Assembly (NCBI RefSeq): GCF_020026895.1
Contig: NZ_JAINZW010000001.1
Span: 496,001-560,000 of the forward strand
DNA length: 64,000 nt
Source: Novilysobacter selenitireducens
GTDB taxonomy: Bacteria; Pseudomonadota; Gammaproteobacteria; Xanthomonadales; Xanthomonadaceae
Direction: 5' to 3'
Below the pieces are notes generated by a model, which was given only the letters and a program-made list of their open reading frames with translations, ran no database searches and had not been told where the DNA came from. The translations under genes were made by a program, and so were the position numbers. Of this stretch, positions 43,198 to 53,107 are shown piece by piece (the stretch's first letter is position 1; every line of letters starts with the position of its first letter).

Positions 43198-46100
43198 TGG
43201 GTCCACTGGAGAGAGCCAAGGCAATGCGAGCAGTTTCCGCAGGTCCCGCGCAGTCCGAGTCCCGGGCACCGGAGGAGAGTACGGGTCTGGGCTTCCAGCG
43301 CCTGCCGCGCCGGAAAGGTCGCTACGCGGACAGCCTGAGGACATACCTCAAGATTGCGGCGCAGTTGCCGGATGATCGTGTACTTGATCGACTGGTGTTG
43401 CGCACGTCGTCGAGGCGCGCAATCGATCTGCTTGCGCTCAGGGCGACGCATGGGCGGATGAGGCTGTCCGAAGTGCTGGAACACGTCTCGGTGCGTGGCA
43501 CTACCCTGAAGACTATTGCCCAGGTATCGGGTGGAATTGTCGATCCCGTTCACCTCGTACGGCTTGCGCGCGCGCTCGCGCTTCAAGCCCACGAGGAAGC
43601 CGATGCAGACCAAGCACTGTCCATTATGCACTGGGTATATACCCAGGCCGGTGCCGAGGCGTTCCACTCTGATCACGCACGTCTGTACCAGAACCTCTCA
43701 TTTGCGGCGGGCGAATACGCCACCGCGAAGGATCTTGCACGGAGCCTGAAACTGACGCGCGTCGATCGTCGAATGGCGCTTGCGGACCTTCACAACCCTT
43801 ATGGTTCCGTGCCGTCTGCGGATGAGCCGACTTGGCGGATGCACTTCAGCGAAGTCTTCGAAAAGTCCGGAGTGGCTGCTCCAGTCCATTTGCACGACGG
43901 GGCATTGGCACCCTTCGACCGATTGGCAGCCGCCCCGGTCTCGGCCGTGGATCAAGGCCCCCTGGTAACGGTGATTGTGACGACATGGTGCCCCGACCAG
44001 GGCCTTGTCACGGCCGTGCGCTCGCTACTGCAGCAGTCTTGGAGGCCGTTGGAAATCCTGATCGTAGACGACGCCTCGCCTGTGGAGTTCACACCTCTAC
44101 TGGAGGAGGTCTGCGCCCAAGACCCGCGCATACGTCTGATCAGGATGCCTGTCAACGGAGGCACCTATCTCGCGCGGAATGCGGGCCTGCGGGAGGCGCG
44201 AGGCGACTTCGTCACGGGGCAGGATTCAGACGACTGGAGCCACCCGAGACGAATCGAGCTGCAGGTCAGGAAGTTGCTGAAGAACGCGCATCTGGTATCC
44301 ACCACCAGTCATGCCGTCAGATGCGATCCTACGCTGGTTTTCAATGCCCCCGGCATGATGGCGGTGCGAGAGAACGCATCGTCCCTGATGTTCAGGCGAA
44401 CTCCGGTGCTCGAACGGCTGGGTGGTTACGATGACACCCGAAAAGGTGGTGACACCGAATTCATGTTGCGCATGGCGCGCGCCTTCGGCGAGCGCAGCCA
44501 TCGCGTCCTGGGCCAGTACCTGGCGCTAATCCGCACCTCCCGGGCATCGTTGTCCAGTTCCGAGTTCAGGCCAGGGTGGCGGCATCCATCGCGGTCCGCC
44601 TATCGGCGAGCCTATGAATTCTGGCATTCCCGCTGCTGGGGCGAGCCTGAACTCTTGCGTCTCCAGGGCTCGGGCGCACGCGCGTTCCCGATTCCGGCGC
44701 GATTCCAGATTGCGTCGCAGTCCACCGAGGACGCCTTTGTGGCCACCCACGACGTGGTCTTTGGAGATGACCTACGAGGAGTTGGCAACCTTTCACATTT
44801 GCGGGCACTGCTGGACGAGGTGAATGTTGCGGTCTCCCGGGGATTTCGGGTGGGCCTGCTGCACCTGAGATCACTTCGCGACATGTCGATCGAACCGATC
44901 GACCGCTACTGGGAGCCACTCTCTCGACTCATTCACGATGGGGTGGTGGCCGAAGTACTGGCCACCGACAGCGATCACGTGGGACGGCTGGTCATCCGTC
45001 GGCCGGAAGTCGTGATGTTTCTTGGACCCGGCCGGATGCAACTTCGGGCCAAGACGATCCGCGTCATAGCCGAAGAGCCCGTCGTCAATAGCGATGGACG
45101 GGTCTGGTATGACCCCGCGGCGTGTCAGCGCAATTTGAAGGACGCCTTCGGCGTGGCGGCCATGTGGCGCGCCAGCGCCATTGCGCGCCCCGGTGTGGCG
45201 GCCGTGCTGGGCGAGGGATGCCTGTATGCGCGTGACCACGAGCCCACGGTTCATGCGGTTTCCTGGAGAGCTCCAGCGCGCCTGTTGGAAGGCCGCCGGC
45301 CCGTCATAGGGCGCATTTTGCAGGGGCTGCCCGGCGAACTGCCAGAACGTGTGGAAGACCTCCTGGCCGCTTACCCTCCCGATGGAAAACTGCCCGTCCG
45401 ATTCCTGGGAAGCGAGGAGCAGCTTGCCGCAATTCTTCGAGGGCGGGAGCTCCCGCGCAGTTGGTCCTTCTACGACCCAGCCACCACGGACCCAGAGTTG
45501 TTCCTGGCAGGCTGCGACTTCTATGTGCACTACAACAGCGAGCCGTCCGCCGCACCGGATGCGCTGCACGCATTACGCGCAATGGCCAGCGGCTGCGTTG
45601 TGCTCATGCCTCCGGGTCAGGCCCAGCATCTTGAAGGCTCGGTGGTCGCGGCGGACATCGACGACGTAGTCCATGTCATCGCGCGGTTCGCCCGAGATTC
45701 CGGTGCATTCATCGATCAAGTTGTACGGGGCAGGCGCTACCTGTCAGCGCGCATGGATTGGCTTGAAGCTGCGGCCACTGCTCCGAAGAGGCGCGCGAAC
45801 CCAAGCGTCCAGCCGAGCAGCGCGTTCCAGTTGCCAGCGCGCGGTACCGCCGTTCTCATCGACCATGCACGTCGCGCGCTTCGCGGTGCTGACGGCCACA
45901 GTCTCAGCAAGGACACGGAACGCCTAGACGCGACGATCCTGCGCACCGGATCTGAAAATGGCCGCGAACTGCTGGCATGGCTCGCTTCACGGGGCGAACT
46001 GTCATTGTCGGAGATCAAGCGCCATGCGGAGGCGTTCCGGTCTGGGGCCCGCAAGCATGCCGCGCGTTCCGCGCTGGGGGGGCTGGATCCAGCTTTCGCG

Positions 46101-48362
46101 ATACGCCTTGCACGAATTCTGGTGCTCCAAAGCCTGCGTCCTGATGACCGCCTCAACGGGTTGTCGATTTTCGAAGCGGTCGTGGATACGCATGGCGCGG
46201 CGGTAGTGCCGCGCAAGTGGGGCCGACTTCTTTTTGACACGGCTGTCGGTCTCGGACGCTTCGGGCTGGCGGCAGCGTGGCTGAAGTCGCTCGATTTCCA
46301 CAGCCAGGACCGCCTCCTCGCTGCAATCGACTTGCAGCATCCGGACGTCCTCGGTGCCGACGAACCGCAGTGGCTGGGTGCCTTCAACGAGCTGTTCGTT
46401 CGCTGGGGCCTTGAGGGGATGGGTTTGCTGCCACCGGCTGTGAACCGCACTCGATTCGATCGTATCGTTTTCGATTCTGTGGAGCCTTCCGTGCGCACTT
46501 CAGAGGCGCTTGTCTCCGTCGTCGTCACCGCATGGCGGCCGAATGAGGCGCTCATCTCTTCCCTGAGGTCGATAGTTGCGCAGAGCTGGACCAACGTGGA
46601 AATCATCGTCGTCGACGATGCGTCGCCACCAGGCTACATGTCCATCTTCGATCAATGCCGGCAGCTTGATCCGCGGATCCGCATCATCCACCAGGCGGTC
46701 AACCAGGGAACCTACGTCGCGCGCAACGCGGCGATGGACGTAGCGTCAGGTGACTTCATCACGTTCCAGGATTCGGACGACTACAGTCATCCTCGACGCA
46801 TCGAGCTGCAGGCGTTGAAGCTTCTGGATGATGCGTCGTTGATGGCTACGCGTAGTTCAGCGGTTCGGATCGATTCCCGTGCGGTGCTCGCTCAACCGGG
46901 TAGTGCGTCGATTCAGGGCAATGCATCGTCGCTTATGATCCGCCGCCGCCCGGTGCTCGAGCGCGTCGGCTTCTTCGACAGCGTGCGAAAGGCCGCGGAT
47001 ACAGAGTATGCGTTGAGAATCGCTGCGGCGTTCGACGTTCCGACACTTGAGCTGGAGCCAAAACAGCCCCTCGCACTCGTGCGGGTGGAGAGCAATTCGC
47101 TGTCCAGGGCTGAGTTCCGGCCCGGATGGCGGCATCCGGCACGAAGTGCCTACCGAGAGGCCTACGAACTCTGGCATCAGGAAATACGAGCGGGGAGTGC
47201 GTCCGCGTTTCTTGGCTCCGAGGTCGGGGCCAGGAGATTTCCCGCCCCCTCGCGCTTCAGCGTAGATCGTACGATCTCGCCCGAGCCATTCGATGTGGTG
47301 TTCTGTGGGGACTGGCGACAGTTCGGCGGCCCGCAGAAATCCATGTTTGAGGAGATTCAGGCACTCCACGATGAAGGCAAGCGGATTGCCGTTTGCCAGA
47401 TGGAGGCGTTCAGGTTCATGGGAAAGGAGAAGCTTCCTCTCTGTGAACCTGTCCGCCGTTTGATCCACGAAGGTGTCGTGACGCAGCTGAACACCAGCGA
47501 CGATGTTGCGGTGAGTCTGGTAATACTTCGCTACCCGCCCATCTTGCAGTTTTCCGAAGCGGGGCGCTGCAAGTGGAGAATCACGAGGGCGGTGCTGGTC
47601 GCAAATCAGGCGCCCAGCGAAATGGATGGTAGCGACGTTCGCTACAACGTTACGGACTGCATTGCCAATGCACGTCAGTTGCTTGGCATCGATCCCGTCT
47701 GGGCGCCACAAGGGCCGCATGTACGCGCGGCGCTCGAGCCTCTGCTGCCGTCTTCCCTGCTTGATCCGTCCGACATGCCTGGCATCCTCCGCCTTGAGGA
47801 TTGGCAGTGCACGCGTGCCAGGATCACTGGCAGCCGGCCGGTCATAGGGCGCTACTCCCGTGACCACGCTCTGAAGTTCCCTGAACGTGCAGAGGACTTG
47901 CTGGCGGCATATCCGGAGACGGACGACATCGATGTTCGTATCATGGGCGGGCTGAAGACGTGCCCGGCGATCCTCGACGGACACATACCCGCGAATTGGG
48001 CGCTGAGTGCGTATGGCTCCCAGGACGTCAAGGACTTCCTGGACGGACTCGACTTCTTCGTCTACTTCGATAACGAAAATATCGTCGAGGCGTTCGGCAG
48101 GTCGATCCTTGAAGCGATCGCCAGTGGATGCCTGGTAATCCTGCCAGACAAGTTCAAGGCAGTGTTCGGGGTCGGTGCGACGTACTGTGAGCCCGGCGAA
48201 GTAGCGGCGCTTGTGCGCTCGCTACACGCAGACCCCGAGGAATACGAACGGCGTCGCCAGCAGGCGATGGATCATGTGCGTAGTCACTTCAGCCACGAGT
48301 CGTATGTATCCCGCGTCCAGGCGTTGTTGGGCGCCGGCCACCAATCCGAACAGGTTCAATAG
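43197..48362 (+). CDS. Giant glycosyltransferase with a tandemly duplicated module
   Basis: The 1721-residue protein consists of two copies of one module about 845-850 residues long. Each has a helical region (about 1-250 and 865-1100), a GT2-type GT-A domain (about 255-470 with QDSDD at 342-346; about 1103-1320 with QDSDD at 1191-1195) and a GT-B-like domain (about 520-860 and 1360-1715). The GT-A copies match closely (ENASSLMFRRTPVLERLG against GNASSLMIRRRPVLERVG). In the second GT-B copy the E-x7-E donor motif is intact (E1631, E1639); in the first both glutamates are replaced (A786, R794). The ATG shares one base with the previous stop. It probably builds several linkages of the O-antigen repeat. 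Confidence 0.82.
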   Translation: MGPLERAKAMRAVSAGPAQSESRAPEESTGLGFQRLPRRKGRYADSLRTYLKIAAQLPDDRVLDRLVLRTSSRRAIDLLALRATHGRMRLSEVLEHVSVRGTTLKTIAQVSGGIVDPVHLVRLARALALQAHEEADADQALSIMHWVYTQAGAEAFHSDHARLYQNLSFAAGEYATAKDLARSLKLTRVDRRMALADLHNPYGSVPSADEPTWRMHFSEVFEKSGVAAPVHLHDGALAPFDRLAAAPVSAVDQGPLVTVIVTTWCPDQGLVTAVRSLLQQSWRPLEILIVDDASPVEFTPLLEEVCAQDPRIRLIRMPVNGGTYLARNAGLREARGDFVTGQDSDDWSHPRRIELQVRKLLKNAHLVSTTSHAVRCDPTLVFNAPGMMAVRENASSLMFRRTPVLERLGGYDDTRKGGDTEFMLRMARAFGERSHRVLGQYLALIRTSRASLSSSEFRPGWRHPSRSAYRRAYEFWHSRCWGEPELLRLQGSGARAFPIPARFQIASQSTEDAFVATHDVVFGDDLRGVGNLSHLRALLDEVNVAVSRGFRVGLLHLRSLRDMSIEPIDRYWEPLSRLIHDGVVAEVLATDSDHVGRLVIRRPEVVMFLGPGRMQLRAKTIRVIAEEPVVNSDGRVWYDPAACQRNLKDAFGVAAMWRASAIARPGVAAVLGEGCLYARDHEPTVHAVSWRAPARLLEGRRPVIGRILQGLPGELPERVEDLLAAYPPDGKLPVRFLGSEEQLAAILRGRELPRSWSFYDPATTDPELFLAGCDFYVHYNSEPSAAPDALHALRAMASGCVVLMPPGQAQHLEGSVVAADIDDVVHVIARFARDSGAFIDQVVRGRRYLSARMDWLEAAATAPKRRANPSVQPSSAFQLPARGTAVLIDHARRALRGADGHSLSKDTERLDATILRTGSENGRELLAWLASRGELSLSEIKRHAEAFRSGARKHAARSALGGLDPAFAIRLARILVLQSLRPDDRLNGLSIFEAVVDTHGAAVVPRKWGRLLFDTAVGLGRFGLAAAWLKSLDFHSQDRLLAAIDLQHPDVLGADEPQWLGAFNELFVRWGLEGMGLLPPAVNRTRFDRIVFDSVEPSVRTSEALVSVVVTAWRPNEALISSLRSIVAQSWTNVEIIVVDDASPPGYMSIFDQCRQLDPRIRIIHQAVNQGTYVARNAAMDVASGDFITFQDSDDYSHPRRIELQALKLLDDASLMATRSSAVRIDSRAVLAQPGSASIQGNASSLMIRRRPVLERVGFFDSVRKAADTEYALRIAAAFDVPTLELEPKQPLALVRVESNSLSRAEFRPGWRHPARSAYREAYELWHQEIRAGSASAFLGSEVGARRFPAPSRFSVDRTISPEPFDVVFCGDWRQFGGPQKSMFEEIQALHDEGKRIAVCQMEAFRFMGKEKLPLCEPVRRLIHEGVVTQLNTSDDVAVSLVILRYPPILQFSEAGRCKWRITRAVLVANQAPSEMDGSDVRYNVTDCIANARQLLGIDPVWAPQGPHVRAALEPLLPSSLLDPSDMPGILRLEDWQCTRARITGSRPVIGRYSRDHALKFPERAEDLLAAYPETDDIDVRIMGGLKTCPAILDGHIPANWALSAYGSQDVKDFLDGLDFFVYFDNENIVEAFGRSILEAIASGCLVILPDKFKAVFGVGATYCEPGEVAALVRSLHADPEEYERRRQQAMDHVRSHFSHESYVSRVQALLGAGHQSEQVQ

Positions 48363-48364
48363 GC

Positions 48365-51253
48365 ATGGGAAGTACATCGGTTGCGTCACGTTCAGCCGTT
48401 TCCGGGTTGGCAGGCGGCGGTTTCAGGTTCGAGATCCAGGCGCTTCGCGCCATTGCAGTCCTTGCGGTGCTCGTCTTCCACATTTGGCCCGACGCCCTGC
48501 CAGGCGGCTATGTGGGCGTCGACGTCTTCTTTGTCATTTCGGGCTACCTCATCACCGGGATCCTCTTTCGGGACCTCCAGGCGTTGGGTCGGATCTCGAT
48601 CGGCGAGTTCTACGTGCGTCGTATCAGGCGACTGCTGCCGGCAGCGGCGCTGGTGCTGGTCGTCGTGGCGTTCCTGCTGCCGCTCCTGCCGCAGACGCGG
48701 TGGGAAGACACCACCGGGGGGATCGTCGCCAGTGCCCTTTACGTGCAGAACTGGTGGCTGGCGGCGCAGGCAGTGGACTACCTTGCGGCCGAGTCGGCAC
48801 CCAGCCCCGTAATGCATTTCTGGTCGCTGTCGGTGGAGGAGCAGTACTACATCTTCTGGCCGCTGGTGCTGCTGCTTGTCGGCGCACTCCCGTCCAAGTG
48901 GTTGAAGCGGCCGGGTCAGGTGTTTGCCGGGCTGACGTTGCTCGTCGTGCTCGCATCGTTGGCCTACTCCGTGTGGCTGACGTACGAGAACCCTGGCGTC
49001 GCCTACTTTTCGACGCTGACGCGTGCGTGGGAGCTGGGCATCGGTGGTCTTCTCGCAGTCACCGTGCGCTGGCAGTCGCTGTCGGGTATGGCGCGGGTTG
49101 GCTTGGGCTGGCTCGGTCTTGCCATGATCGGCGCCGCGCTGGTGACCTTCGACAAGACCACGCCGTTTCCCGGCTACACCGCGCTACTGCCCGTGCTTGG
49201 CACGGCAATGGTCCTGGCGGCCCGGGATTCGGCGCATCCACTGGCCTCGTACCGGCTCCTGCGGCTGAGGCCGTTGCAGTACCTGGGCGATATCTCCTAC
49301 TCGCTGTACCTGTGGCACTGGCCCGTCATCATCTTCTACACGGCCGTTGCGGGACGCGCGCCGGGGCTCGTGGACGGCGTTGCCCTCCTTGCGGTCTCGT
49401 GCGCCTTGGCGCACCAATCCAAGCACCTCGTGGAGGACACGTTCCGCCATGGGGCCCCGGGCGGGGGGCGGGTCGTGCGTGCGTCCGCCATCGCGGCAGG
49501 TTGTATTGCTGTTACGGTCGCCGCCGCTTGGGCCGCACCGAAGGCTTGGCTGAGCGATGATGCAATCGCATCGCCGGACGTACTAGCGAACTCCGCGCCT
49601 GTCTCCAAGAATCCCGGTGCTGCAGTACTAATCGACGGCAAAGTGGTCAAGCAGGCACCCCTGCTTCCTGCACCTGACGCTGCCGTCGCAGATGTCCCCG
49701 CACCTTATCGCAGCCGCTGCATGTCCCGCGGGAATAACACTTCCGTCAAAGTCTGCTCGTATGGCAACAAGGATTCTGATACGCGTGTGGTCCTCGTAGG
49801 TGATACCTACGCGGCCCAGTGGCAGCCAGCTCTTGATGAGGTGGGGCGCCTGAACGAGTGGGATGTGCGCGTAGTCGTCAAAACCGGTTGTGCGCTGGGC
49901 GACGTGACGCCGCTTGATGCAAAAGGAAACGTGTTCGATGCATGCGTGAGGTGGCGCTCGGACATGGCTGCGAAGCTGATTGAATGGAAGCCGGATCTCG
50001 TGCTTATAGCGCAGGCGCCTACCAACAAGATTCTGGAGGCATCGAGTGGGAAGGACCGAGCCGAGAAGCTCGGGAAGGGCATTGCCTCGTTTGTTAGCAC
50101 AATGGCGGAGGCGGACATACCGACGGCGCTCATACGGAGCACGCCTACCATTGATAGGGAATGTCTCGCCGCAGCTACGATCAGGACGTGCGCGCGGCCC
50201 CGGAGCCGGGCTGTGCGGAAGTTGGATCCGATACTGTTCGCATCAGGCGATCGGGACAGCAGTATGCTCCTGGACTTGACGGATGCGATCTGTACTTCGC
50301 AGGAGTGCGGCGCAGTGGTCGGCAATGTGGTGGTCTACCGGGGAGCTGCGCACTTGACCGCCACGTACTCGCGAACGCTGTCGCCGAGCTTCGGACGGGC
50401 GCTCGAATCAACAGGTGCGCTACAGCAAGTGAAGATTCCTAGCGCGGACTCCCTCCCTGCTCCCTCAGATCTGCCGCAGCGCGCCACCGCGGCAAAGAGG
50501 GACAACCCCGACCTGTATGCCGACGGCTGTCATGCAGATCAGGTTTCGGCGGAGCCAACGTTCTGCACTTATGGCACTCCGGGTTCCGATGTTCGAATTG
50601 TGCTCGTAGGTGATTCCCACGCCGCACAGTGGCTCCCGCCCCTGCAGGAGATCGCTGCTAGAAAAGATTGGGAGCTGCTCAGCTTCACGAAGTCAGCATG
50701 CGCGTTTTCCGACACAGTTGTTCAAGTTGGTGGGCGTGAGTACAAGTCGTGTACCGAATGGAACGAAAATCTGATGTCCAAGCTCGCTGAGCTGGGTCCT
50801 TCAGTAGTGGTTACCAGTCAGTCTAGGGGGCACCGGGCCTTTGGGCACGAAGAGTCAGAGGCCAGCCAAGCGGCCCTCGCCAAAGGGTTGCAAAGCCGTT
50901 GGGCTGAGCTGCGGAGGATGGGTAACTCGGTAGTTGTGATCGCCGATACACCTTGGATGAAAAAGGACGTGCCTGACTGTCTTAGCTCCCCGCGAGCGGA
51001 CATACAGGCATGCAATACGCCGCTTGAAGTCGCAGTACGCTCGCCAGATTCAATACTGGCGGCCGCGCGGCGGTCACCCGATGTAAAGCTCGTCACGCTT
51101 AACGAACTTATATGCAGTGACGGGATTTGCCCCGCCATGAAGGACGATATGATTCTTTGGCGCGACCGCCATCATCTGACCGCCAGTTACGCACGGGGAT
51201 TCGTTCCCCGTATCGAACCCGTGGTCAGTGCCGCTGCGAGCAGTAGAAATTGA
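48365..51253 (+). CDS. Acyltransferase-3 with two SGNH domains
   Basis: The 962-residue protein has an OafA-like acyltransferase-3 membrane domain (about 20-390; FEIQALRAIAVLAVLVFH, GYVGVDVFFVISGYLITG, WSLSVEEQYYIFWPL) and a periplasmic C-terminal half with two SGNH hydrolase-like domains. The second is complete: GDSHAAQW with S751, and the D934/H937 pair in WRDRHHLT. The first has GDTYAAQW (T481, Y482) and YRGAAHLT, so the nucleophile is threonine and the aspartate is G660; it is probably inactive. The acyltransferase-SGNH architecture O-acetylates O-antigen or other periplasmic sugars. It follows the giant transferase by two bases. Confidence 0.88.
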   Translation: MGSTSVASRSAVSGLAGGGFRFEIQALRAIAVLAVLVFHIWPDALPGGYVGVDVFFVISGYLITGILFRDLQALGRISIGEFYVRRIRRLLPAAALVLVVVAFLLPLLPQTRWEDTTGGIVASALYVQNWWLAAQAVDYLAAESAPSPVMHFWSLSVEEQYYIFWPLVLLLVGALPSKWLKRPGQVFAGLTLLVVLASLAYSVWLTYENPGVAYFSTLTRAWELGIGGLLAVTVRWQSLSGMARVGLGWLGLAMIGAALVTFDKTTPFPGYTALLPVLGTAMVLAARDSAHPLASYRLLRLRPLQYLGDISYSLYLWHWPVIIFYTAVAGRAPGLVDGVALLAVSCALAHQSKHLVEDTFRHGAPGGGRVVRASAIAAGCIAVTVAAAWAAPKAWLSDDAIASPDVLANSAPVSKNPGAAVLIDGKVVKQAPLLPAPDAAVADVPAPYRSRCMSRGNNTSVKVCSYGNKDSDTRVVLVGDTYAAQWQPALDEVGRLNEWDVRVVVKTGCALGDVTPLDAKGNVFDACVRWRSDMAAKLIEWKPDLVLIAQAPTNKILEASSGKDRAEKLGKGIASFVSTMAEADIPTALIRSTPTIDRECLAAATIRTCARPRSRAVRKLDPILFASGDRDSSMLLDLTDAICTSQECGAVVGNVVVYRGAAHLTATYSRTLSPSFGRALESTGALQQVKIPSADSLPAPSDLPQRATAAKRDNPDLYADGCHADQVSAEPTFCTYGTPGSDVRIVLVGDSHAAQWLPPLQEIAARKDWELLSFTKSACAFSDTVVQVGGREYKSCTEWNENLMSKLAELGPSVVVTSQSRGHRAFGHEESEASQAALAKGLQSRWAELRRMGNSVVVIADTPWMKKDVPDCLSSPRADIQACNTPLEVAVRSPDSILAAARRSPDVKLVTLNELICSDGICPAMKDDMILWRDRHHLTASYARGFVPRIEPVVSAAASSRN

Positions 51254-51273
51254 ACACAGGTAAAGGAATCTGC

Positions 51274-52551
51274 ATGAAACTCGAGAAAGCTCGCTTGGCC
51301 ATTGTCGGTCTAGGCTATGTAGGTCTGCCCTTGGCAGTCGCGTTTGGTCGTCGGATGCCGGTCGTCGGGTTCGACATCAACGAGGGCCGCATCGAAGAAC
51401 TGCGCGCAGGGCACGACCGCACGCTTGAAGTGTCGAGCGAAGAGCTCAAGGAGGCCACCCAGCTTCGCTACACAGCGGAACTGGATGAACTCCGGGCCTG
51501 CAACGTATACGTCATCACGGTGCCCACACCGATCGATGCAGCTCGCCGGCCGGACTTCGATCCGCTGCTCAAGTCCAGCGCGGCCATCGGCGGCGTGCTG
51601 AAGAAGGGCGACATCGTTATCTACGAATCCACGGTCTATCCAGGCGTCACCGAGGAAGTCTGTGTGCCGGTGCTGGAGCGGGCCTCTGGATTGAAGTTCA
51701 ACGAGGACTTCTTCTGTGGTTACAGCCCCGAACGGATCAACCCCGGCGACAAGGAGCGTACCGTCACCAAGATCACCAAGGTGACGTCCGGCTCTACGCC
51801 GGAGATTGCCGATTTCGTCGACGCGCTGTACCAGACCGTGATCACGGCTGGCACCCACAAGGCCAGCTCAATCCGGGTCGCCGAAGCCGCCAAGGTCATT
51901 GAGAACACCCAGCGCGACGTCAACATCGCGCTGATGAACGAGCTGGCGATGATCTTTCACCGCATCGGCATCGACACGCACGAGGTACTTGCCGCAGCGG
52001 GTACCAAGTGGAACTTCATGAAGTTCGTGCCGGGCCTGGTGGGCGGTCACTGCATCGGTGTGGACCCGTACTACCTGGCGCATAAGGCCACGATGCTTGG
52101 TTACAACCCTGAGCTGATCCTGGCTGCGCGCCGCATCAACGACGAAATGGGGCCGCACGTGGCCAACCGGGTGCTGCGCCTGATGGCCAAGGCCGGCCTC
52201 AACATCGTGGGTGGCCGCATACTGGTTCTGGGGCTGGCGTTCAAGGAAAACTGCCCCGACGTGCGCAACACCAAGGTGGTGGACGTACTGCGGGATCTGT
52301 CCGATACCAATGCGCAGCTCGATGTCTATGACCCGTGGGTAGATGCGGAAGAAGCCCTGCACGAGTACGGCGTGGCTTTGGCCGGCGCCCCAGAAGCCGG
52401 CCAGTACGACGCCGTGTTGCTGGCGGTTGCCCACCAGGAGTTCGTTGGGCCCGACGCCACCCTGGATATCTACTCGTTGCTCAAGCCCAACGGAATCGTG
52501 TTCGACGTAAAGGGTTGCCTGCCGGCCAACGACCGAACATTCCGTCTCTAA
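51274..52551 (+). CDS. tviB: UDP-N-acetylhexosamine 6-dehydrogenase (TviB/WbpO-type)
   Basis: The 425-residue UDP-glucose/GDP-mannose dehydrogenase family protein has the NAD site IVGLGYVGLPLAVAFG (about 10-25), the FFCGYSPERINPGDKE stretch and the catalytic cysteine in GLVGGHCIGVDPYY (about residue 262). The closest recognised pattern is TviB/VipA and WbpO, which oxidise UDP-GlcNAc or UDP-GalNAc to the uronic acid. GC content returns toward the genome level here. The ATG at 51274 has AAAGG 8 bases upstream. The uronic acid could be the substrate for the asparagine-synthase-like gene downstream. Confidence 0.88.
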   Translation: MKLEKARLAIVGLGYVGLPLAVAFGRRMPVVGFDINEGRIEELRAGHDRTLEVSSEELKEATQLRYTAELDELRACNVYVITVPTPIDAARRPDFDPLLKSSAAIGGVLKKGDIVIYESTVYPGVTEEVCVPVLERASGLKFNEDFFCGYSPERINPGDKERTVTKITKVTSGSTPEIADFVDALYQTVITAGTHKASSIRVAEAAKVIENTQRDVNIALMNELAMIFHRIGIDTHEVLAAAGTKWNFMKFVPGLVGGHCIGVDPYYLAHKATMLGYNPELILAARRINDEMGPHVANRVLRLMAKAGLNIVGGRILVLGLAFKENCPDVRNTKVVDVLRDLSDTNAQLDVYDPWVDAEEALHEYGVALAGAPEAGQYDAVLLAVAHQEFVGPDATLDIYSLLKPNGIVFDVKGCLPANDRTFRL

Positions 52552-52571
52552 TCCCTGCAATCGAGAAGACT

Positions 52572-53084
52572 ATGAAACGCAACTCCCCCATGTTGGCTGC
52601 CGCGCTGGCGGTAGCGTTGACGGCATGCGGTTCGCAAGATGCCGACCGTGTTGACTCGTCCTCCTCTACTTCCACAGAGCCGACACAGGTTGCCGAGCCT
52701 GCGTCGCAGCCTGCGCCCGAATTCAACGCTGACGTGACTTTCGACGGTAACGGCATTGACCTCCCGTTCGAGGTGGTCCAGCGCTACGACCGGGTACGCC
52801 AGACCAGCAAGTCCAAACGCGACCAGAGGCAGGTCTACTTCGAAGCATTGGGCGGCGATGTTCCCGGCGTTGTGCAGCAGGTAGGCACCGCCATGCAGTC
52901 GGCGGGCTACAAGCAGGTCTGGGAGCGGCAGGAGTACGGCGGTACCCGGGTCAAGTTCACCAAGTCCGGCACGCAAGCCGTCACCGTGCTGGTCAGGGAC
53001 GGTGTAGCCGGCCCGAAGCTGCGTGAAGAATTGGCTACCGCCTCGGTGTACTTCACCGTGATCGAACCTACGACCGCGTCCTAA
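52572..53084 (+). CDS. Putative lipoprotein in the O-antigen block, unknown
   Basis: The 170-residue product has a basic N-terminus, hydrophobic core and lipobox LTAC (cysteine about residue 19), then a serine/threonine/proline-rich linker (SSSSTSTEPTQVAEPASQP) and a compact domain with two aligned strands ending in SVYFTVIEPT. The family is not recognised. It is probably a periplasmic or outer-membrane lipoprotein. It is 20 bases from the dehydrogenase gene and ends before a hairpin. Confidence 0.7.
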   Translation: MKRNSPMLAAALAVALTACGSQDADRVDSSSSTSTEPTQVAEPASQPAPEFNADVTFDGNGIDLPFEVVQRYDRVRQTSKSKRDQRQVYFEALGGDVPGVVQQVGTAMQSAGYKQVWERQEYGGTRVKFTKSGTQAVTVLVRDGVAGPKLREELATASVYFTVIEPTTAS

Positions 53085-53107
53085 GCGCAGATCGCATCGA
53101 GCTGGAT

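Noticed and set aside
48211-49560. A 449-codon plus-strand frame overlapping the acyltransferase
   Set aside because: Another phase of the acyltransferase coding sequence; the composition is arginine/glycine-rich noise while the acyltransferase frame shows clear AT3 motifs.
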